Of a stretch of DNA of 64,000 nucleotides, positions 1 through 56,942 are shown in pieces. A program made the translations under genes and the position numbers. Positions within the stretch are counted from its first letter, which is position 1; every line of letters starts with the position of its first letter. The notes beneath the pieces were generated by a model. It was not told the DNA's origin and did no database searches. It saw only the letters and a program-made list of their open reading frames with translations. The stretch is from Glandiceps talaboti (taxonomy: Eukaryota; Hemichordata; Enteropneusta; Spengelidae): positions 4,063,001 to 4,127,000 of the forward strand of contig NC_135549.1 of assembly GCF_964340395.1 (NCBI RefSeq). Direction: 5' to 3'.

Positions 1-3000
1 CGACTACCCATGTACGTACATGTGAGAACAATAAATACCGACTACCCATGTACGTACATGTGAGAACAATAAATACCGACTACCCATGTACGTACATGTG
101 AGAACAATAAATACCGACTACCGACTACCCATGTACGTACATGTGAGAACAATAAATACCGACTACCCATGTACGTACATGTGAGAACAATAAATACCGA
201 CTACCCATGTACGTACATGTGAGAACAATAAATACCGACTACCCATGTACGTACATGTGAGAACAATAAATACCGACTACCCATATACGTACATGTGAGA
301 ACAATAAATACCGACTACCCATGTACGTACACGTGAGAACAATAAATACCGACTACCCATGTACGTACATGTGAGAACAATAAATACCGACTACCTATGT
401 ACGTACATGTGAGAACAATAAATACTGACTACCCATGTACGTACATGTGAGAACAATAAATACCGACTACCCATGTACGTACATGTGAGAACAATAAATA
501 CCGACTACCCATGTACGTACATGTGAGAACAATAAATACCGACTACCCATGTACGTACATGTGAGAACAATAAATACTGACTACCTATGTACGTACATGT
601 GAGAACAATAAATACCGACTACCCATGTACGTACATGTGAGAACAATAAATACCGACTACCTATGTACGTACATGTGAGAACAATAAATACCGACTACCC
701 ATGTACGTACATGTGAGAACAATAAATACCGACTACCTATGTACGTACATGTGAGAACAATAAATACCGACTACCTATGTACGTACATGTGAGAACAATA
801 AATACCGACTACCTATGTACGTACATGTGAGAACAATAAATACCGACTACCTATGTACGTACATGTGAGAACAATAAATACCGACTACCTATGTACGTAC
901 ATGTGAGAACAATAAATACCGACTACCTATGTACGTACATGTGAGAACAATAAATACCGACTATCTATGTACGTACATGTGAGAACAATAAATACCGACT
1001 ACCCATGTACGTACATGTGAGAACAATAAATACCGACTACCCATGTACGTACATGTGAGAACAATAAATACCGACTACCCATGTACGTACATGTGAGAAC
1101 AATAAATACCGACTACCCATGTACGTACATGTGAGAACAATAAATACCGACTACCGACTACCCATGTACGTACATGTGAGAACAATAAATACCGACTACC
1201 CATGTACGTACATGTGAGAACAATAAATACCGACTACCCATGTACGTACATGTGAGAACAATAAATACCGACTACCCATGTACGTACATGTGAGAACAAT
1301 AAATACCGACTACCCATGTACGTACACGTGAGAACAATAAATACCGACTACCCATGTACGTACACGTGAGAACAATAAATACCGACTACCCATGTACGTA
1401 CACGTGAGAACAATAAATACCGACTACCCATGTACGTACACGTGAGAACAATAAATACCGACTACCCATGTACGTACACGTGAGAACAATAAATACCGAC
1501 TACCCATGTACGTACACATGAGAACAATAAATACCGACTACCCATGTACGTACACGTGAGAACAATAAATACCGACTACCCATGTACGTACACGTGAGAA
1601 CAATAAATACCGACTACCCATGTACGTACACGTGAGAACAATAAATACCGACTACCCATGTACGTACACGTGAGAACAATAAATACCGACTACCCATGTA
1701 CGTACACGTGAGAACAATAAATACCGACTACCCATGTACGTACACGTGAGAACAATAAATACCGACTACCCATGTACGTACACGTGAGAACAATAAATAC
1801 CGACTACCCATGTACGTACATGTGAGAACAATAAATACCGACTACCCATGTACGTACATGTGAGAACAATAAATACCGACTACCCATGTACGTACACGTG
1901 AGAACAATAAATACCGACTACCCATATACGTACACGTGAGAACAATAAATACCGACTACCCATGTACGTACACGTGAGAACAATAAATACCGACTACCCA
2001 TGTACGTACACGTGAGAACAATAAATACCGACTACCCATGTACGTACACGTGAGAACAATAAATACCGACTACCCATGTACGTACACGTGAGAACAATAA
2101 ATACCGACTACCCATGTACGTACACGTGAGAACAATAAATACCGACTACCCATGTACGTACACGTGAGAACAATAAATACCGACTACCCATGTACGTACA
2201 CGTGAGAACAATAAATACCGACTACCCATGTACGTACACGTGAGAACAATAAATACCGACTACCCATGTACGTACACGTGAGAACAATAAATACCGACTA
2301 CCCATGTACGTACACGTGAGAACAATAAATACCGACTACCCATGTACGTACACGTGAGAACAATAAATACCGACTACCCATGTACGTACACGTGAGAACA
2401 ATAAATACCGACTACCCATGTACGTACATGTGAGAACAATAAATACCGACTACCCATGTACGTACATGTGAGAACAATAAATACCGACTACCCATGTACG
2501 TACATGTGAGAACAATAAATACCGACTACCCATGTATGTACATGTGAGAACAATAAATACCGACTACCTATGTATGTACATGTGAGAACAATAAATACCG
2601 ACTACCCATGTACGTACATGTGAGAACAATAAATACCGACTACCCATGTACGTACACGTGAGAACAATAAATACCGACTACCCATGTACGTACACGTGAG
2701 AACAATAAATACCGACTACCCATGTACGTACACGTGAGAACAATAAATACCGACTACCCATGTACGTACACGTGAGAACAATAAATACCGACTACCCATG
2801 TACGTACACGTGAGAACAATAAATACCGACTACCCATGTACGTACACGTGAGAACAATAAATACCGACTACCCATGTACGTACACGTGAGAACAATAAAT
2901 ACCGACTACCCATGTACGTACACGTGAGAACAATAAATACCGACTACCCATGTACGTACACGTGAGAACAATAAATACCGACTACCCATGTACGTACACG

Positions 3001-4454
3001 TGAGAACAATAAATACCGACTACCCATGTACGTACACGTGAGAACAATAAATACCGACTACCCATGTACGTACACGTGAGAACAATAAATACCGACTACC
3101 CATGTACGTACACGTGAGAACAATAAATACCGACTACCCATGTACGTACACGTGAGAACAATAAATACCGACTACCCATGTACGTACACGTGAGAACAAT
3201 AAATACCGACTACCCATGTACGTACACGTGAGAACAATAAATACCGACTACCCATGTACGTACACGTGAGAACAATAAATACCGACTACCCATGTACGTA
3301 CACGTGAGAACAATAAATACCGACTACCCATGTACGTACACGTGAGAACAATAAATACCGACTACCCATGTACGTACACGTGAGAACAATAAATACCGAC
3401 TACCCATGTACGTACATGTGAGAACAATAAATACCGACTACCCATGTACGTACATGTGAGAACAATAAATACCGACTACCCATGTACGTACATGTGAGAA
3501 CAATAAATACCGACTACCCATGTATGTACATGTGAGAACAATAAATACCGACTACCTATGTATGTACATGTGAGAACAATAAATACCGACTACCCATGTA
3601 CGTACATGTGAGAACAATAAATACCGACTACCCATGTACGTACACGTGAGAACAATAAATACCGACTACCCATGTACGTACACGTGAGAACAATAAATAC
3701 CGACTACCCATGTACGTACACGTGAGAACAATAAATACCGACTACCCATGTACGTACACGTGAGAACAATAAATACCGACTACCCATGTACGTACACGTG
3801 AGAACAATAAATACCGACTACCCATGTACGTACACGTGAGAACAATAAATACCGACTACCCATGTACGTACACGTGAGAACAATAAATACCGACTACCCA
3901 TGTACGTACACGTGAGAACAATAAATACCGACTACCCATGTACGTACACGTGAGAACAATAAATACCGACTACCCATGTACGTACACGTGAGAACAATAA
4001 ATACCGACTACCCATGTACGTACATGTGAGAACAATAAATACCGACTACCCATGTACGTACATGTGAGAACAATAAATACCGACTACCCATGTATGTACA
4101 TGTGAGAACAATAAATACCGACTACCTATGTATGTACATGTGAGAACAATAAATACCGACTACCCATGTACGTACATGTGAGAACAATAAATACCGACTA
4201 CCCATGTACGTACATGTGAGAACAATAAATACCGACTACCCATGTACGTACATGTGAGAACAATAAATACCGACTACCCATGTACGTACATGTGAGAACA
4301 ATAAATACCGACTACCTATGTACGTACATGTGAGAACAATAAATACCGACTACCCATGTATGTACACGTGAGAACAATAAATACCGACTACCTACGTACG
4401 TACACGTGAGAACAATAAATACCGACTACCTATGTACGTACATATGAGAACAAT
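1..4454. repeat. 38-bp satellite array, about 117 copies
   Basis: The unit is 38 bp. It contains CGACTACCCATGTACGTACA, then TGTGAGAACAATAAATAC. CATGTACGTACATG inside it is a 14-bp perfect palindrome. Variant units change T to C to give CACGTG, or change CCCATG to CCTATG, or GTACGT to GTATGT. An extra 7 bp (CCGACTA) is present at 114-120 and again at 1147-1153. A pair of GTATGT variant units recurs at spacings of 988 and 570 bp (26 and 15 units), showing block duplication. The array starts before the window and ends in a degenerate copy at 4441-4454. Confidence 0.98.
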
Positions 4455-6780
4455 TTAACCTTGGCTCCAAAGGATACAATTTGACATTTATAACAATTTT
4501 CAACTCAATTATTGCAGATGTATACAATAGCAAGGACAGAAATTTTGAAAGAATAACATGTCGCCATCAGCCAATTATTGGAGATTAATTTTAGGAGACA
4601 TTTCTCACTTTGTACAATATTCCCAAAGAATGTTTCAATTGAATGCTTGATAGCACTGCAGAAATGAAGCCATTTCAATGACTAAATACTCATACATTGT
4701 CGGCTGATATTTGTAATGTATAGTCTCAGCAGATAATAGATCTCCCAGCAATATTATGTTAACTTTGTAGAATTGACTCTATAATGACTTCGTCTGATTG
4801 CATTATTTGTTGTCTGGTGCTATCTAAATACCATTGATAGAGTGAGACTAGACTACAAATAACCTGAATGATGGGGTAATAATATGATCAATAGCTTTGC
4901 TTGATAGTCATTTTACTGCAAGCCTTTAAAAGACTATGAAAGGGAAGGTATGTGTACTATGTGTGTTAGCATTTAAATCCTGAAATTGAAACTTAATATA
5001 ATCATTTGCCTCACCTGTAGATTGGCCGTTGAAAAACAGGGTATTCAATCTTAGAATATCTTCCATCTTTTCTCAATTACTTGATGTCACTCACATTTAA
5101 GTTAATGATTTGATAGCACTATTAAAAAGGTATCACACTGAGTTAAGAAATGGGTTCATGTATGTATCCACAGTTGAAGGGATTTATTTTTTTTGTCCAA
5201 GCCTTAAGTTCTTTCAATAACTGATACAGGAGCTGGTATGTCAGTGGCAGGTGTATAATTGTCATCTATCTGAAAACTATTTAACACCATGGTGTGAACA
5301 ATGTGACCTGGTTTGAATTAGAATACAGATGTACACTTGAAAAGAGATGAGGATGTAGATGTATAATAAACATCACCGAGTCTTTACCACAGATAGAGTT
5401 ATGCTATCAGTAGATGCATTGCCATTTCCTATAATGATTCATTATTGAACTGCTTAACTAGACAACAAGTTGAAATTAGACTTCTGTTACAATTATCAAC
5501 ACTAAAGTCAATATATTTTCTCCTGTTAATCAATTACTGATCATTTGAACGGTTTGGATGGGGGGGGGGGGGGGGGGTAGTCAGCATTGTCCAGCACCAA
5601 GGTTAGACTCAATAATTTGCAAAGAATGGGAGTGTCATTTCCTCAATTTTAGACAATCTACACTCTTCCCCCAAATAGTTCAAACACACTATGGCATAAA
5701 TTTTAATATGTGAACATTGTGATCTTTTTTTTATCATTCAAAATATATTTTTTCATCTCAAAAATAATTTGCCTTGTTTTTAAGGTTCATGCAAAGGCTA
5801 CAAAAATACACTGTATTTTACGTCACTATTTGATGGAAATGGCTACAGGGTAAAGCCAGATTTAAATAGATTTTACAACCAGACACTATAAATAGGATTA
5901 TTTGACAGACTAGTCTAGCTTTACAGGCTTTCTGTGTGTAGTGTAAAATGACAACAAGTACAATTTGGTCTGTGCATAATGGGAAACCCATCTCTCTTTA
6001 TTGTTACTCGATCATTTTGATAAAACGATACACTGAGTTTGACGTTTAAATTCCGACTTGTGTTTTTACCAGTAATCCAAACACCAAATTCTGGTGTGAT
6101 ATTGCACATGCATAAAAGCATATAATGCATCATGTCGTGATAGCTGCATGTAGTATCAAAACTGTAAAAAAAAAATGGACTAACACTCATTTCAGGTTAG
6201 AAATTACATGAGGTGGGGTATATCTTTTCAATGAAAACAAAAACCACACAGTGGCTGTTCCTTGTCACTAGTGAATAACAATATTTGAAATTAAATATTA
6301 ATGAAAGAATTAAAACAGGTGTTTAAATAATCAATATAAACAAAAAAAGGCATAATTTCAATACATCATAATGAAGGAATCTATAATTATACTCTTCCAT
6401 CTTAAACACAGGGTTCTACCATGACATAATCATGGAAAATTTTGATTCATTCAAGATAAATATTACTTAATACAAAACTTAATATAATAAACCATACTCA
6501 TTACAATTAAACAATAAAACATATAAAATCATATTAGTAAAAACTGTGTATGGGCAAGATCTGAACAGCATATATGAGACTCCTGAATTTGTTCAATACA
6601 TGTGATTTGAATATCCAAATGTCAAAACATTGCTAAAGGAAAATTAAAGCTGTTTTCTGTGATTGCCTTTAGAATCTTTTGTGTTTACCAGTTCAGGTTA
6701 TGTAGTTAAAGTGTCCAGATCCGTGTTGTCAAGGATGTAATACCACTGCTTTATGTGTGGACAGATTCATTATCTATGTT
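4455..6780. other. Non-coding AT-rich stretch
   Basis: No exon-like open frame or recognisable element was seen. An 18-nt G run occupies 5560-5577. Confidence 0.6.
5560..5577 (+). repeat. Poly-G run (18 nt)
   Basis: Uninterrupted G run in otherwise AT-rich sequence; could form G-quadruplex and is prone to length error in assembly. Confidence 0.95.
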
Positions 6781-7282
6781 TGGTTCAAGTCCTGTTCAGG
6801 TGTGAATGTGTGGTTTGAGTGTTTACAGTCCTGTTCAGCGTGAATGTGTGGTTCAAGTGTTTATAGTCCTGTTCAGTTGTGTTTGCGCTGTTCAAGTGTT
6901 TATAGTCCTGTTCAGTTGTAAATGCATTGTTGAAGTGTTTACAGTCCTGTTCAGTTGTGAATGTGTTGTTCAAGTGTTTACTGTCCTGTTCAGCGTGAAT
7001 GTGTTGTTCAAGTGTTTACAGTCCTGTTCAGCGTGAATGTGTTGTTCAAGTGTTTACTGTCCTGTTCAGTTGTGAATGTGTTGTTCAAGTGTTTACTGTC
7101 CTGTTCAGTTGTGAATGTGTGGTTAAAGTGTTTACTGTCCTGTTCAGTTGTGAATGTGTTGTTCAAGTGTTTATAGTCCTGTTCAGTTGTGAATGCATTA
7201 TTGAAGTGTTTATAGTCCTGTTCAGTGTGAATGTGTGGTTGAGTGTTAACAGTACTAGTCCTGTTCAGTTGTGAATATGTTT
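6781..7282. repeat. 38/39-bp minisatellite, 13 copies
   Basis: The core CCTGTTCAG occurs 13 times at 37-43-bp spacing, each followed by TTGTGAATGTG or CGTGAATGTG and by TTCAAGTGTTTA. The alternate forms differ by one base in length, so frames drift, and the open frames on both strands here are repeat translations rather than genes. The unit is unrelated to the 1-4454 array. Confidence 0.97.
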
Positions 7283-8696
7283 TCATAGATGCCACACTAT
7301 AGTTACATCCTGTTGTAATATTACAATATGTTCCTTCCAACTGTATAAGGCAAAGTATTTCCTCATGGAAACTTGAATATAAAGCCACATAGAATCTACA
7401 TTCTCAAAAGACCATTGAATATTCTATGTTAATCTATTTTCATAGCATTTTGTTTCTAATATGTCTCAGAAAAGAACTGAGATGTTTTTACAAACCCCAT
7501 TACTTTAAAGCTAAGTCTATCTTACCCATATCTGGCTACAAGTTTCTGCTCTCTGCTATATGCTATATCAGTATCAAAATTGGACAATAAATATGACTAC
7601 TTAAGATATTGCATAGAAAAGTATTGAATAAAGTCACTGAAACTTGCACCGGGATGTTCCATTGCTGTTGTACTTATCAATCTAAGGTATACGGTTGATT
7701 GGATCATCAGGATGGTGTTAATAATGGTTACTATGTGATTATAATATATATACATATATAGAGTAAAAAAATGTGTAACTCAATTGACTGTTGTACATCA
7801 GTATATTTGAAATCTGTATTCACCAATTGCAGCTGTCTGTTCACAGTGCACCAATACACAATATGTAACAAATCAAACAGCTATGGACCAATCAATGAAC
7901 TCTCTAGACATGATGATGTCATAAAACTGCAATATCGTAGAAATATTATACAGACTAACAGCATTGATGGCCACACACTGGTTTTACTAATCAGTAGTAT
8001 TCAACTACTTCACTTGTTTCAGATGGTGGCAATCTATCATTTAGGTTCACAACAGAGTTAGCTGGCAATGAATGATTTATGTCACTTTGAAGAAATATTT
8101 ATATGAAAAACGGGTTACTGAATTCTAATAGTCACATCTCCATCCACAAATAACACTTACTTCCAAGAATTACAACATATTTTTACATTCCGCAAATATA
8201 ACATGCATTTCACCTTCATAGTAACATTTCCTTTTACTTTTGGCATCACATAACATGTGCTCAAATAACCCTCTAGTAGAGAAGTGAACTAATTACATAG
8301 CGTATGCGACTATTTCAGTCTGAAAGCATAGCAACCGATTTGCTACAACCCAATGTACAATTGATTTTCATATTCATGCAGTTGGTCATAATATAAACAT
8401 TCAACAGAATATTGAATTTGTGATTAAGCAAAGAAGTATGTCACACTGTGATACTATGATCAATTTTACTATTCATTAAAAATACAAAACCATGCTTTGT
8501 AGTAAATCTGTTTTTAAATTTTGTGATAATGTATAGTTGGCAGAAATACCACAACATTGGAAGGAATTTCCAATACTTTGTATATAGACCTGACCATAAC
8601 CATACAATCTTTACAAGTACATAGCAATATACAAGAAAGACAAAATGTATATTTACAATTGATTAATTGTAACTTTTTTTGAAGTCAAATGCATAG

Positions 8697-8728
8697 AGTG
8701 AGTGAGTGAGTGAGTGAGTGAGTGAGTG
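8697..8728. repeat. (AGTG)n microsatellite
   Basis: About eight consecutive AGTG units. Confidence 0.95.
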
Positions 8729-10372
8729 TGAAGAAGGAAAATTCAATGACCAATCTAAAGCTCTTTAAAATCTTGAAGACAGACTTTCATTTGTTTAAAC
8801 CAAGTCCGCAAGCCAAGCCAGCATTTTCATGCAACAGAAAATGTGGAATACAATGTATATACCTTAGATGTGTATGTCACATGTTTTATCACCACATAAC
8901 TACCGTTTTAAACATGTAAAACATCCAAATATAACTTTTAAAATGTCATGGGCTTAGCTTGCACAAAGTGAGATAATCATATCATTTTGAAATATCTTTG
9001 CTGGATGTCCATACATTACAGCTAGAAACTATTTGTGACTTTAGTGAACAGGGTCAAAAATCACCATCATCAAACCAGTAATAACAACATGGCCTTCAAA
9101 TGTTAAGAATATTTTCCTTGACTAAAGACAAATACTGGGTTAATATATTGAAGTATATATGTACTTCTATTAGTATAGTGCATTTCATCCAATCTGTCTA
9201 GGGTCCTATTTTATGCTATCATAGTCTTGTATTTGTAGTCATCAGCCATGGTTATGAGTTTTAGTCTTGCACTTGCATCATCATGTCTGACAATAGGATT
9301 TCAGGTCAATTAATCTCCCTTTCTCAGACAAGGTTGGACAGAATTGTGATCAGGTTACAGTTGTGTCAGTTCGGCTCATCCATCATCAAGTAAACGTATA
9401 TGGGTAATCTCAGGTGACAGGCAGGTGACTGGCATGCACTGACTTTCATGTACTTGAAGTAATTAGGGGGAAACCTGCACTTGCTGAAATGTGAACTGAA
9501 TATACTTACTGTGAGAGACATGACAGGCATACTATACAATCAACTACCCAGTACACTGACAACCTGGCACTTGACAAACTGATATTTCCATAGCTGAATT
9601 CTTCTCTTGAAACTTTGTAATCTTCACAATTTCAGAAATACATCATGCCAATGTAATGTTAACACATAAAGAGATAAGTCATAGAGTATTGGCAGGTGCA
9701 TTGTCTGAGTTCTACATGAAATTGGCAAGTAAGTTGTCAAATCGTCATAGAAACCAATGAAATGAGATATTATGGCAAATCTTTCTATCCTGTAAAATGA
9801 GAAATTCCATCATGATGATTAATTGATTACCAAGCATTTTATAAGCATGACATAAATGCATCTAATATTTCATAGTATTCTTTGCGGCATGTCCTGAATA
9901 TTTTACAAATCTGACATTCATTGTAATAGTGTATAAAATGAGAATCTAGTCAGTCAGAATGATACCATGGTATTATTACATCTAAACCAGACAGAAATCA
10001 CATTCCAGGTAATATGATTAATCTTTTCAAAAATACACAGTTTCAATTACAAATGTGTTGTCTTGGTGATATGAGAATGCCGAAAGCTGTTATTGTTGAC
10101 TGTTAGTATTATAAAAACATGCACTATTTCACAGGTTTGAATGATGGAAAAAGGACCACATGTGTAGAATGTTATTTCGTTTTGAAAAGCAAAATGCAAT
10201 CAGTGGGATTTAATAGGTGCCCTCCATTATAACCTCCATAATAATTTCTCAATGGCCAACAACCAATCAGCAACTACTAGTATTTCATTCACACTGAAAA
10301 TACAATTCCTGTGCAGTTATAAAATAGTACAGGTCCCTGGTATAGTTCCAGAAGTTTACAAACAGATTCTTA

Positions 10373-10406
10373 CCCCCCCCCCCCCCCCCCATATATATAA
10401 TATATA
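10373..10406. repeat. Poly-C run (18 nt) followed by (AT)n
   Basis: Eighteen C at 10373-10390, then a short AT tract. Confidence 0.95.
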
Positions 10407-11301
10407 ATTGAATAATTGAATGACAATCAACACATTTTATCACTATTCTCTTGAAATCTTATCTTGAGGCCACCAAAGTGTGAAATTCTATTTTCAGTGT
10501 TAAAGCTCCATTTTCCAAAACATCCCAAGTATGAGCCACAGCTCATCATATCCCCAACACTCCCACCACTGGGGTTACAACCTAGTATGCAGACAGTAGG
10601 AAGCATCACTATTAACCATGTTATATACTTTATATCTATATCTATATGAACTCTACATTCAACGCAAATCATTTTCAATATTTAGCATGTACATTTACAT
10701 GTATGTTAGCATCATGTTCAACATCATATTTCTGGATATACAAAGAATTTATCAATGAAGGATAAGTTAAAAGCCATCAATAGTATTGTTAATCCACAGA
10801 TTTACATGTGTACCCATTTAATACACAGTTCATGCCTCACTGATTTCTAGTCATATAAGAGTACAATGAATTGATGCCAATTTATATTTTATTTCATCTG
10901 ATTACATATTGTTGCCCTCATGTGAACCACTGATTTACCAGAGAATTCTTGAATTGATTTTTGATCATTGATGCTTATTTTATCGTACTCATGTCTATAA
11001 TTACTTGACTGTATATTTGTTCATTTTCATAACTAGTTGATATTTCAGGTGTAAATATAAAAGCACTACAAATAGTTCAATGACTGACAATGGTGAAAAT
11101 GCTGAACACTGCAGGGTACAAGGTAGTACAGCCTTCAAGCAACGTTTTGTATTGAACAAAGCTTATAGCCTGATAACAACCTTTAATAGCCTTGTACTCT
11201 TAATATCTCTAACCCTGATATTGCAGTTTCCCCTCACTTTGATAGCATTCCAGAACAGTTTGGCATAAATCACTGATGATATATTATGTGTTCTACTGTT
11301 C

Positions 11302-11816
11302 TTCAGTCTGACCCAATCTGATTCAAATCTGATGTAGTGTACACTTCACGATTTCTTTTTGGCTGTTACGTTTACTGTCGTTTGTTCTTTTGTGAGCACT
11401 CATTACATACGTCTGACACAACACCATAGGCATTCCTGTACCAAATCTTGTACTTATGAGTAGCCAATCAGAATCCGTCTTACAATATATACACTCAATG
11501 TTCAAAATTGAAAGAAAGAAAACCTCCAAACAATAATGATAACATCCATCGTTGTCTGTGCTCTGTGCTCATGCTCTTTTCGTACAGCGTGCTCTGATGT
11601 ACTGTACTCATATGTTTCAACTCATTAAGCATTCTCATTCATTGAGTGAATTCACTCATTAAGCACTTAGATTTGGTACAGGAACGCCTATGGTGTTGTG
11701 TCAGATGTATGTAATGAGCACTCCCAAAAGAACAAATGACAGTATAAGTGTAACAGATAAAAAGAAATCGCAAAATGTACAATAAATCAGATTTTAAACA
11801 TATTGAGTCTGACCAT
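11302..11816. mobile_element. Foldback element with ~160-bp inverted arms
   Basis: The left arm (11302-11460) is the diverged reverse complement of the right arm (11655-11816). Matching stretches include GATTTGGTACAGGAA, GCCTATGGTGTTGTGTCAGA and AAAAAGAAATCG read in the right-arm direction. The spacer is 194 bp (11461-11654). No open frame for a transposase and no clear target-site duplication are visible, so it is best described as a decayed non-autonomous foldback or MITE. Confidence 0.75.
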
Positions 11817-12369
11817 AAGTCCATATTTAGTAACCTTTAAGATTTATTTGTTACAAATATATCTATCACTTAATATCACTACATATATGAATGATTTCTT
11901 TCCTCTAAATTCCAGCTCCTTACATGAAAATTATGTGTTCAAACAAAATTCTAACTCTGCATATTAGACTAATAATTCATTTCCCCTGTCTTTACTAGCT
12001 AGTAAATTCTATACTGATTTTATATATGTAAATATATGTACAGAAGAATCCTAAAAATACAGCTGCACAAGTGAAAGTTCTCAGCTCAAAATGAAACTTT
12101 TGACTCTCAAATCTACTGACAAATGTGAGGTGGTCTATGGTGACTGCAATCAATGTCTAACTAGTGAACTATCCCTGCCCTTCTAACGATGTAGATAGGA
12201 AACCTGTCATTATTGCACTGAAAGGCACATCTTTAAAGTTGTCATCATCTCTCACAGCTAATACAGACACATGAAGAGATATCATGTTGGGACAAATAGC
12301 TTTAATTGAGGCTACTATCACCTTGTTCAATAACTTTCATACTAGATGGATCAAACATGACACTTGAAT

Positions 12370-12606
12370 TTGCTCACTTGCTTTACTATGCTAACATATT
12401 ATACATACTCACTCCTAGGTACATGTTTGCCCTGCTCTGCTAACATGCTATATATATTCAACCCCAGGTACATGCATGCTTGCCTTGTTCTGTTTAATGT
12501 ACTATACATACTCAACCCCAGGAACATGCTTGCCCTAGTCTGTTCACATACTATACATATTCAGTCGTACATACATGCCTGCCTTGCTATGTTAAAACAG
12601 TACATC
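12370..12606. repeat. ~50-bp degenerate minisatellite, about 4-5 copies
   Basis: The pattern TATACATACTCA, then CCCCAGGTACATG, then TTGCCTTGTTCTG recurs at spacings of 49-54 bp. Copies are diverged, so it is an old array. Confidence 0.8.
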
Positions 12607-13185
12607 TAATCACTAGTCAATACATTTATCTGCTTGTCCTTGCTATCTGAGACCAGCATTTTGCTCATCATGCATGATTCTTCAATAAAAGCCTACTTTT
12701 CGACTACAATTGAACAAACAAAAATTCCCTGACTGAATTCTGTATTTAATGATTTCAATGATATTCAGAACTGTTTTCTGTTGTGATGACTAATGGAGGG
12801 ATTCATACCACTATGAACAGCTTCTAACACACTAAACCAGCTGTTACCTTTGACGGTAGTGTGTTTCTTTAGCCTATGCTTAGAAAAAGGGCATGATCCC
12901 TAGAGTACAACATGTTACATAGATCTGTCAAAAATAACACAACCTTTACTCTATGCCTTACATGAATAAATATTTTATTTCTTGTCCACCACTATTAAAG
13001 CACATTTACCTTTTTTTTATGAGTGTTTTACTTTTTAATTGACATGCCATGTCTCCTAATTTAAATATAATGTATTGTACATCCTGAAATACTTTGGCAT
13101 CACACTATTACTGAAACCAAAATTTCAACTTCCAAAATTACTATGATATTATTGTTCTTGTGAATTAAAATTGTCATAATACTGT

Positions 13186-13236
13186 TTATTCATTTATTTA
13201 TTTATTTTATTTATTTATTTATTTATTCATTTATTA
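13186..13236. repeat. (TTTA)n microsatellite
   Basis: TTTA/TTCA units in a row just beyond the likely end of the sarcospan 3' UTR. On the minus strand it supplies several AATAAA words. Confidence 0.92.
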
Positions 13237-13288
13237 ATTCATTCTTTTAATTTCTACCTATCTATTCAGTAATTTCAAAATCTATCAT

Positions 13289-13761
13289 TTTATTTACATT
13301 ATTTCATATAATTTAGTTTCTGCTACGAAGCGTGGCACCAGATATTCTTGTTTTTCCTTCTTTTTCAAATATGACTTTATACTAATAAATACAGTATTAA
13401 CTGTCATATTTCGAACTACAAGTAGACAAAGAAAATACTTTACATGAGTTGATCTTCTTTTAAAGAATATAGGACCTGGCAAGAAAGTTATTATAATAAT
13501 TATTAAGGTACTATGATGTAAAACAAACTAATTTCATTACAGGTGAAGAAGAAACCCTAGTTGTGCTGTAACTCTTCCCACTGTCTGACATGTCTCCCGC
13601 TTGTTAAACAGCCAATCAGAATGGGTCTACAGGAAAGAATCAGCACTAGTCTGAGTATTTCCATGTGAGCCTTATTCTGACTGGCCGACAAATAGAAACC
13701 TAGGAGGTCTGGATCCATTAATTGGTGGGGGTGTGAGATAGGGTGGAGTTGAGGGGTCAGA
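13289..13761 (-). other. Probable sarcospan 3' untranslated region with polyadenylation signal
   Basis: After the TAG stop, the first AATAAA on the minus strand is at 13294-13289. This gives a 3' UTR of about 470 nt. More AATAAA copies follow within the TTTA repeat at 13186-13236, so the true end could be slightly further on. No coding pattern is seen in this stretch. The cleavage site is inferred. Confidence 0.45.
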
Positions 13762-56865
<43,104 letters not shown>

Positions 56866-56942
56866 TTTTGCTTCTTATTTGCAAAATCAGCTACTAGCAA
56901 TTTTTACCAACTTTAATATATATTGGGTATCATTATTTACAC
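56866..56942 (-). other. Probable 5' UTR part of the first coding exon, with upstream acceptor
   Basis: On the minus strand, TTTTATTTTTCAG (AG at 56944-56943) lies 77 nt upstream of the start codon and looks like a splice acceptor. If used, the transcript has at least one further non-coding exon upstream (higher coordinates). This is inferred from the motif only. Confidence 0.4.

Larger units (their letters stand above)
7283..11300. other. Non-coding stretch with minor simple repeats
   Basis: No exon was recognised. It contains an AGTG repeat at 8697-8728 and a C run followed by TA repeats at 10373-10406. Open frames of 60-100 codons here lack any recognisable domain. Confidence 0.55.

Noticed and set aside
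1-4454. Possible CRISPR array
   Set aside because: Units are directly adjacent with no unique spacers, and the sequence is eukaryotic; it is a satellite.
7008-7388. 126-codon open frame with repeated EQDSKHLNNTFTT-type units
   Set aside because: Translation of the 38/39-bp minisatellite; frames drift between units and both strands are open.
10427-10678. 83-codon minus-strand frame with several Cys and Gly
   Set aside because: No recognised domain, flanking splice sites or repeats of a known family; probably chance.
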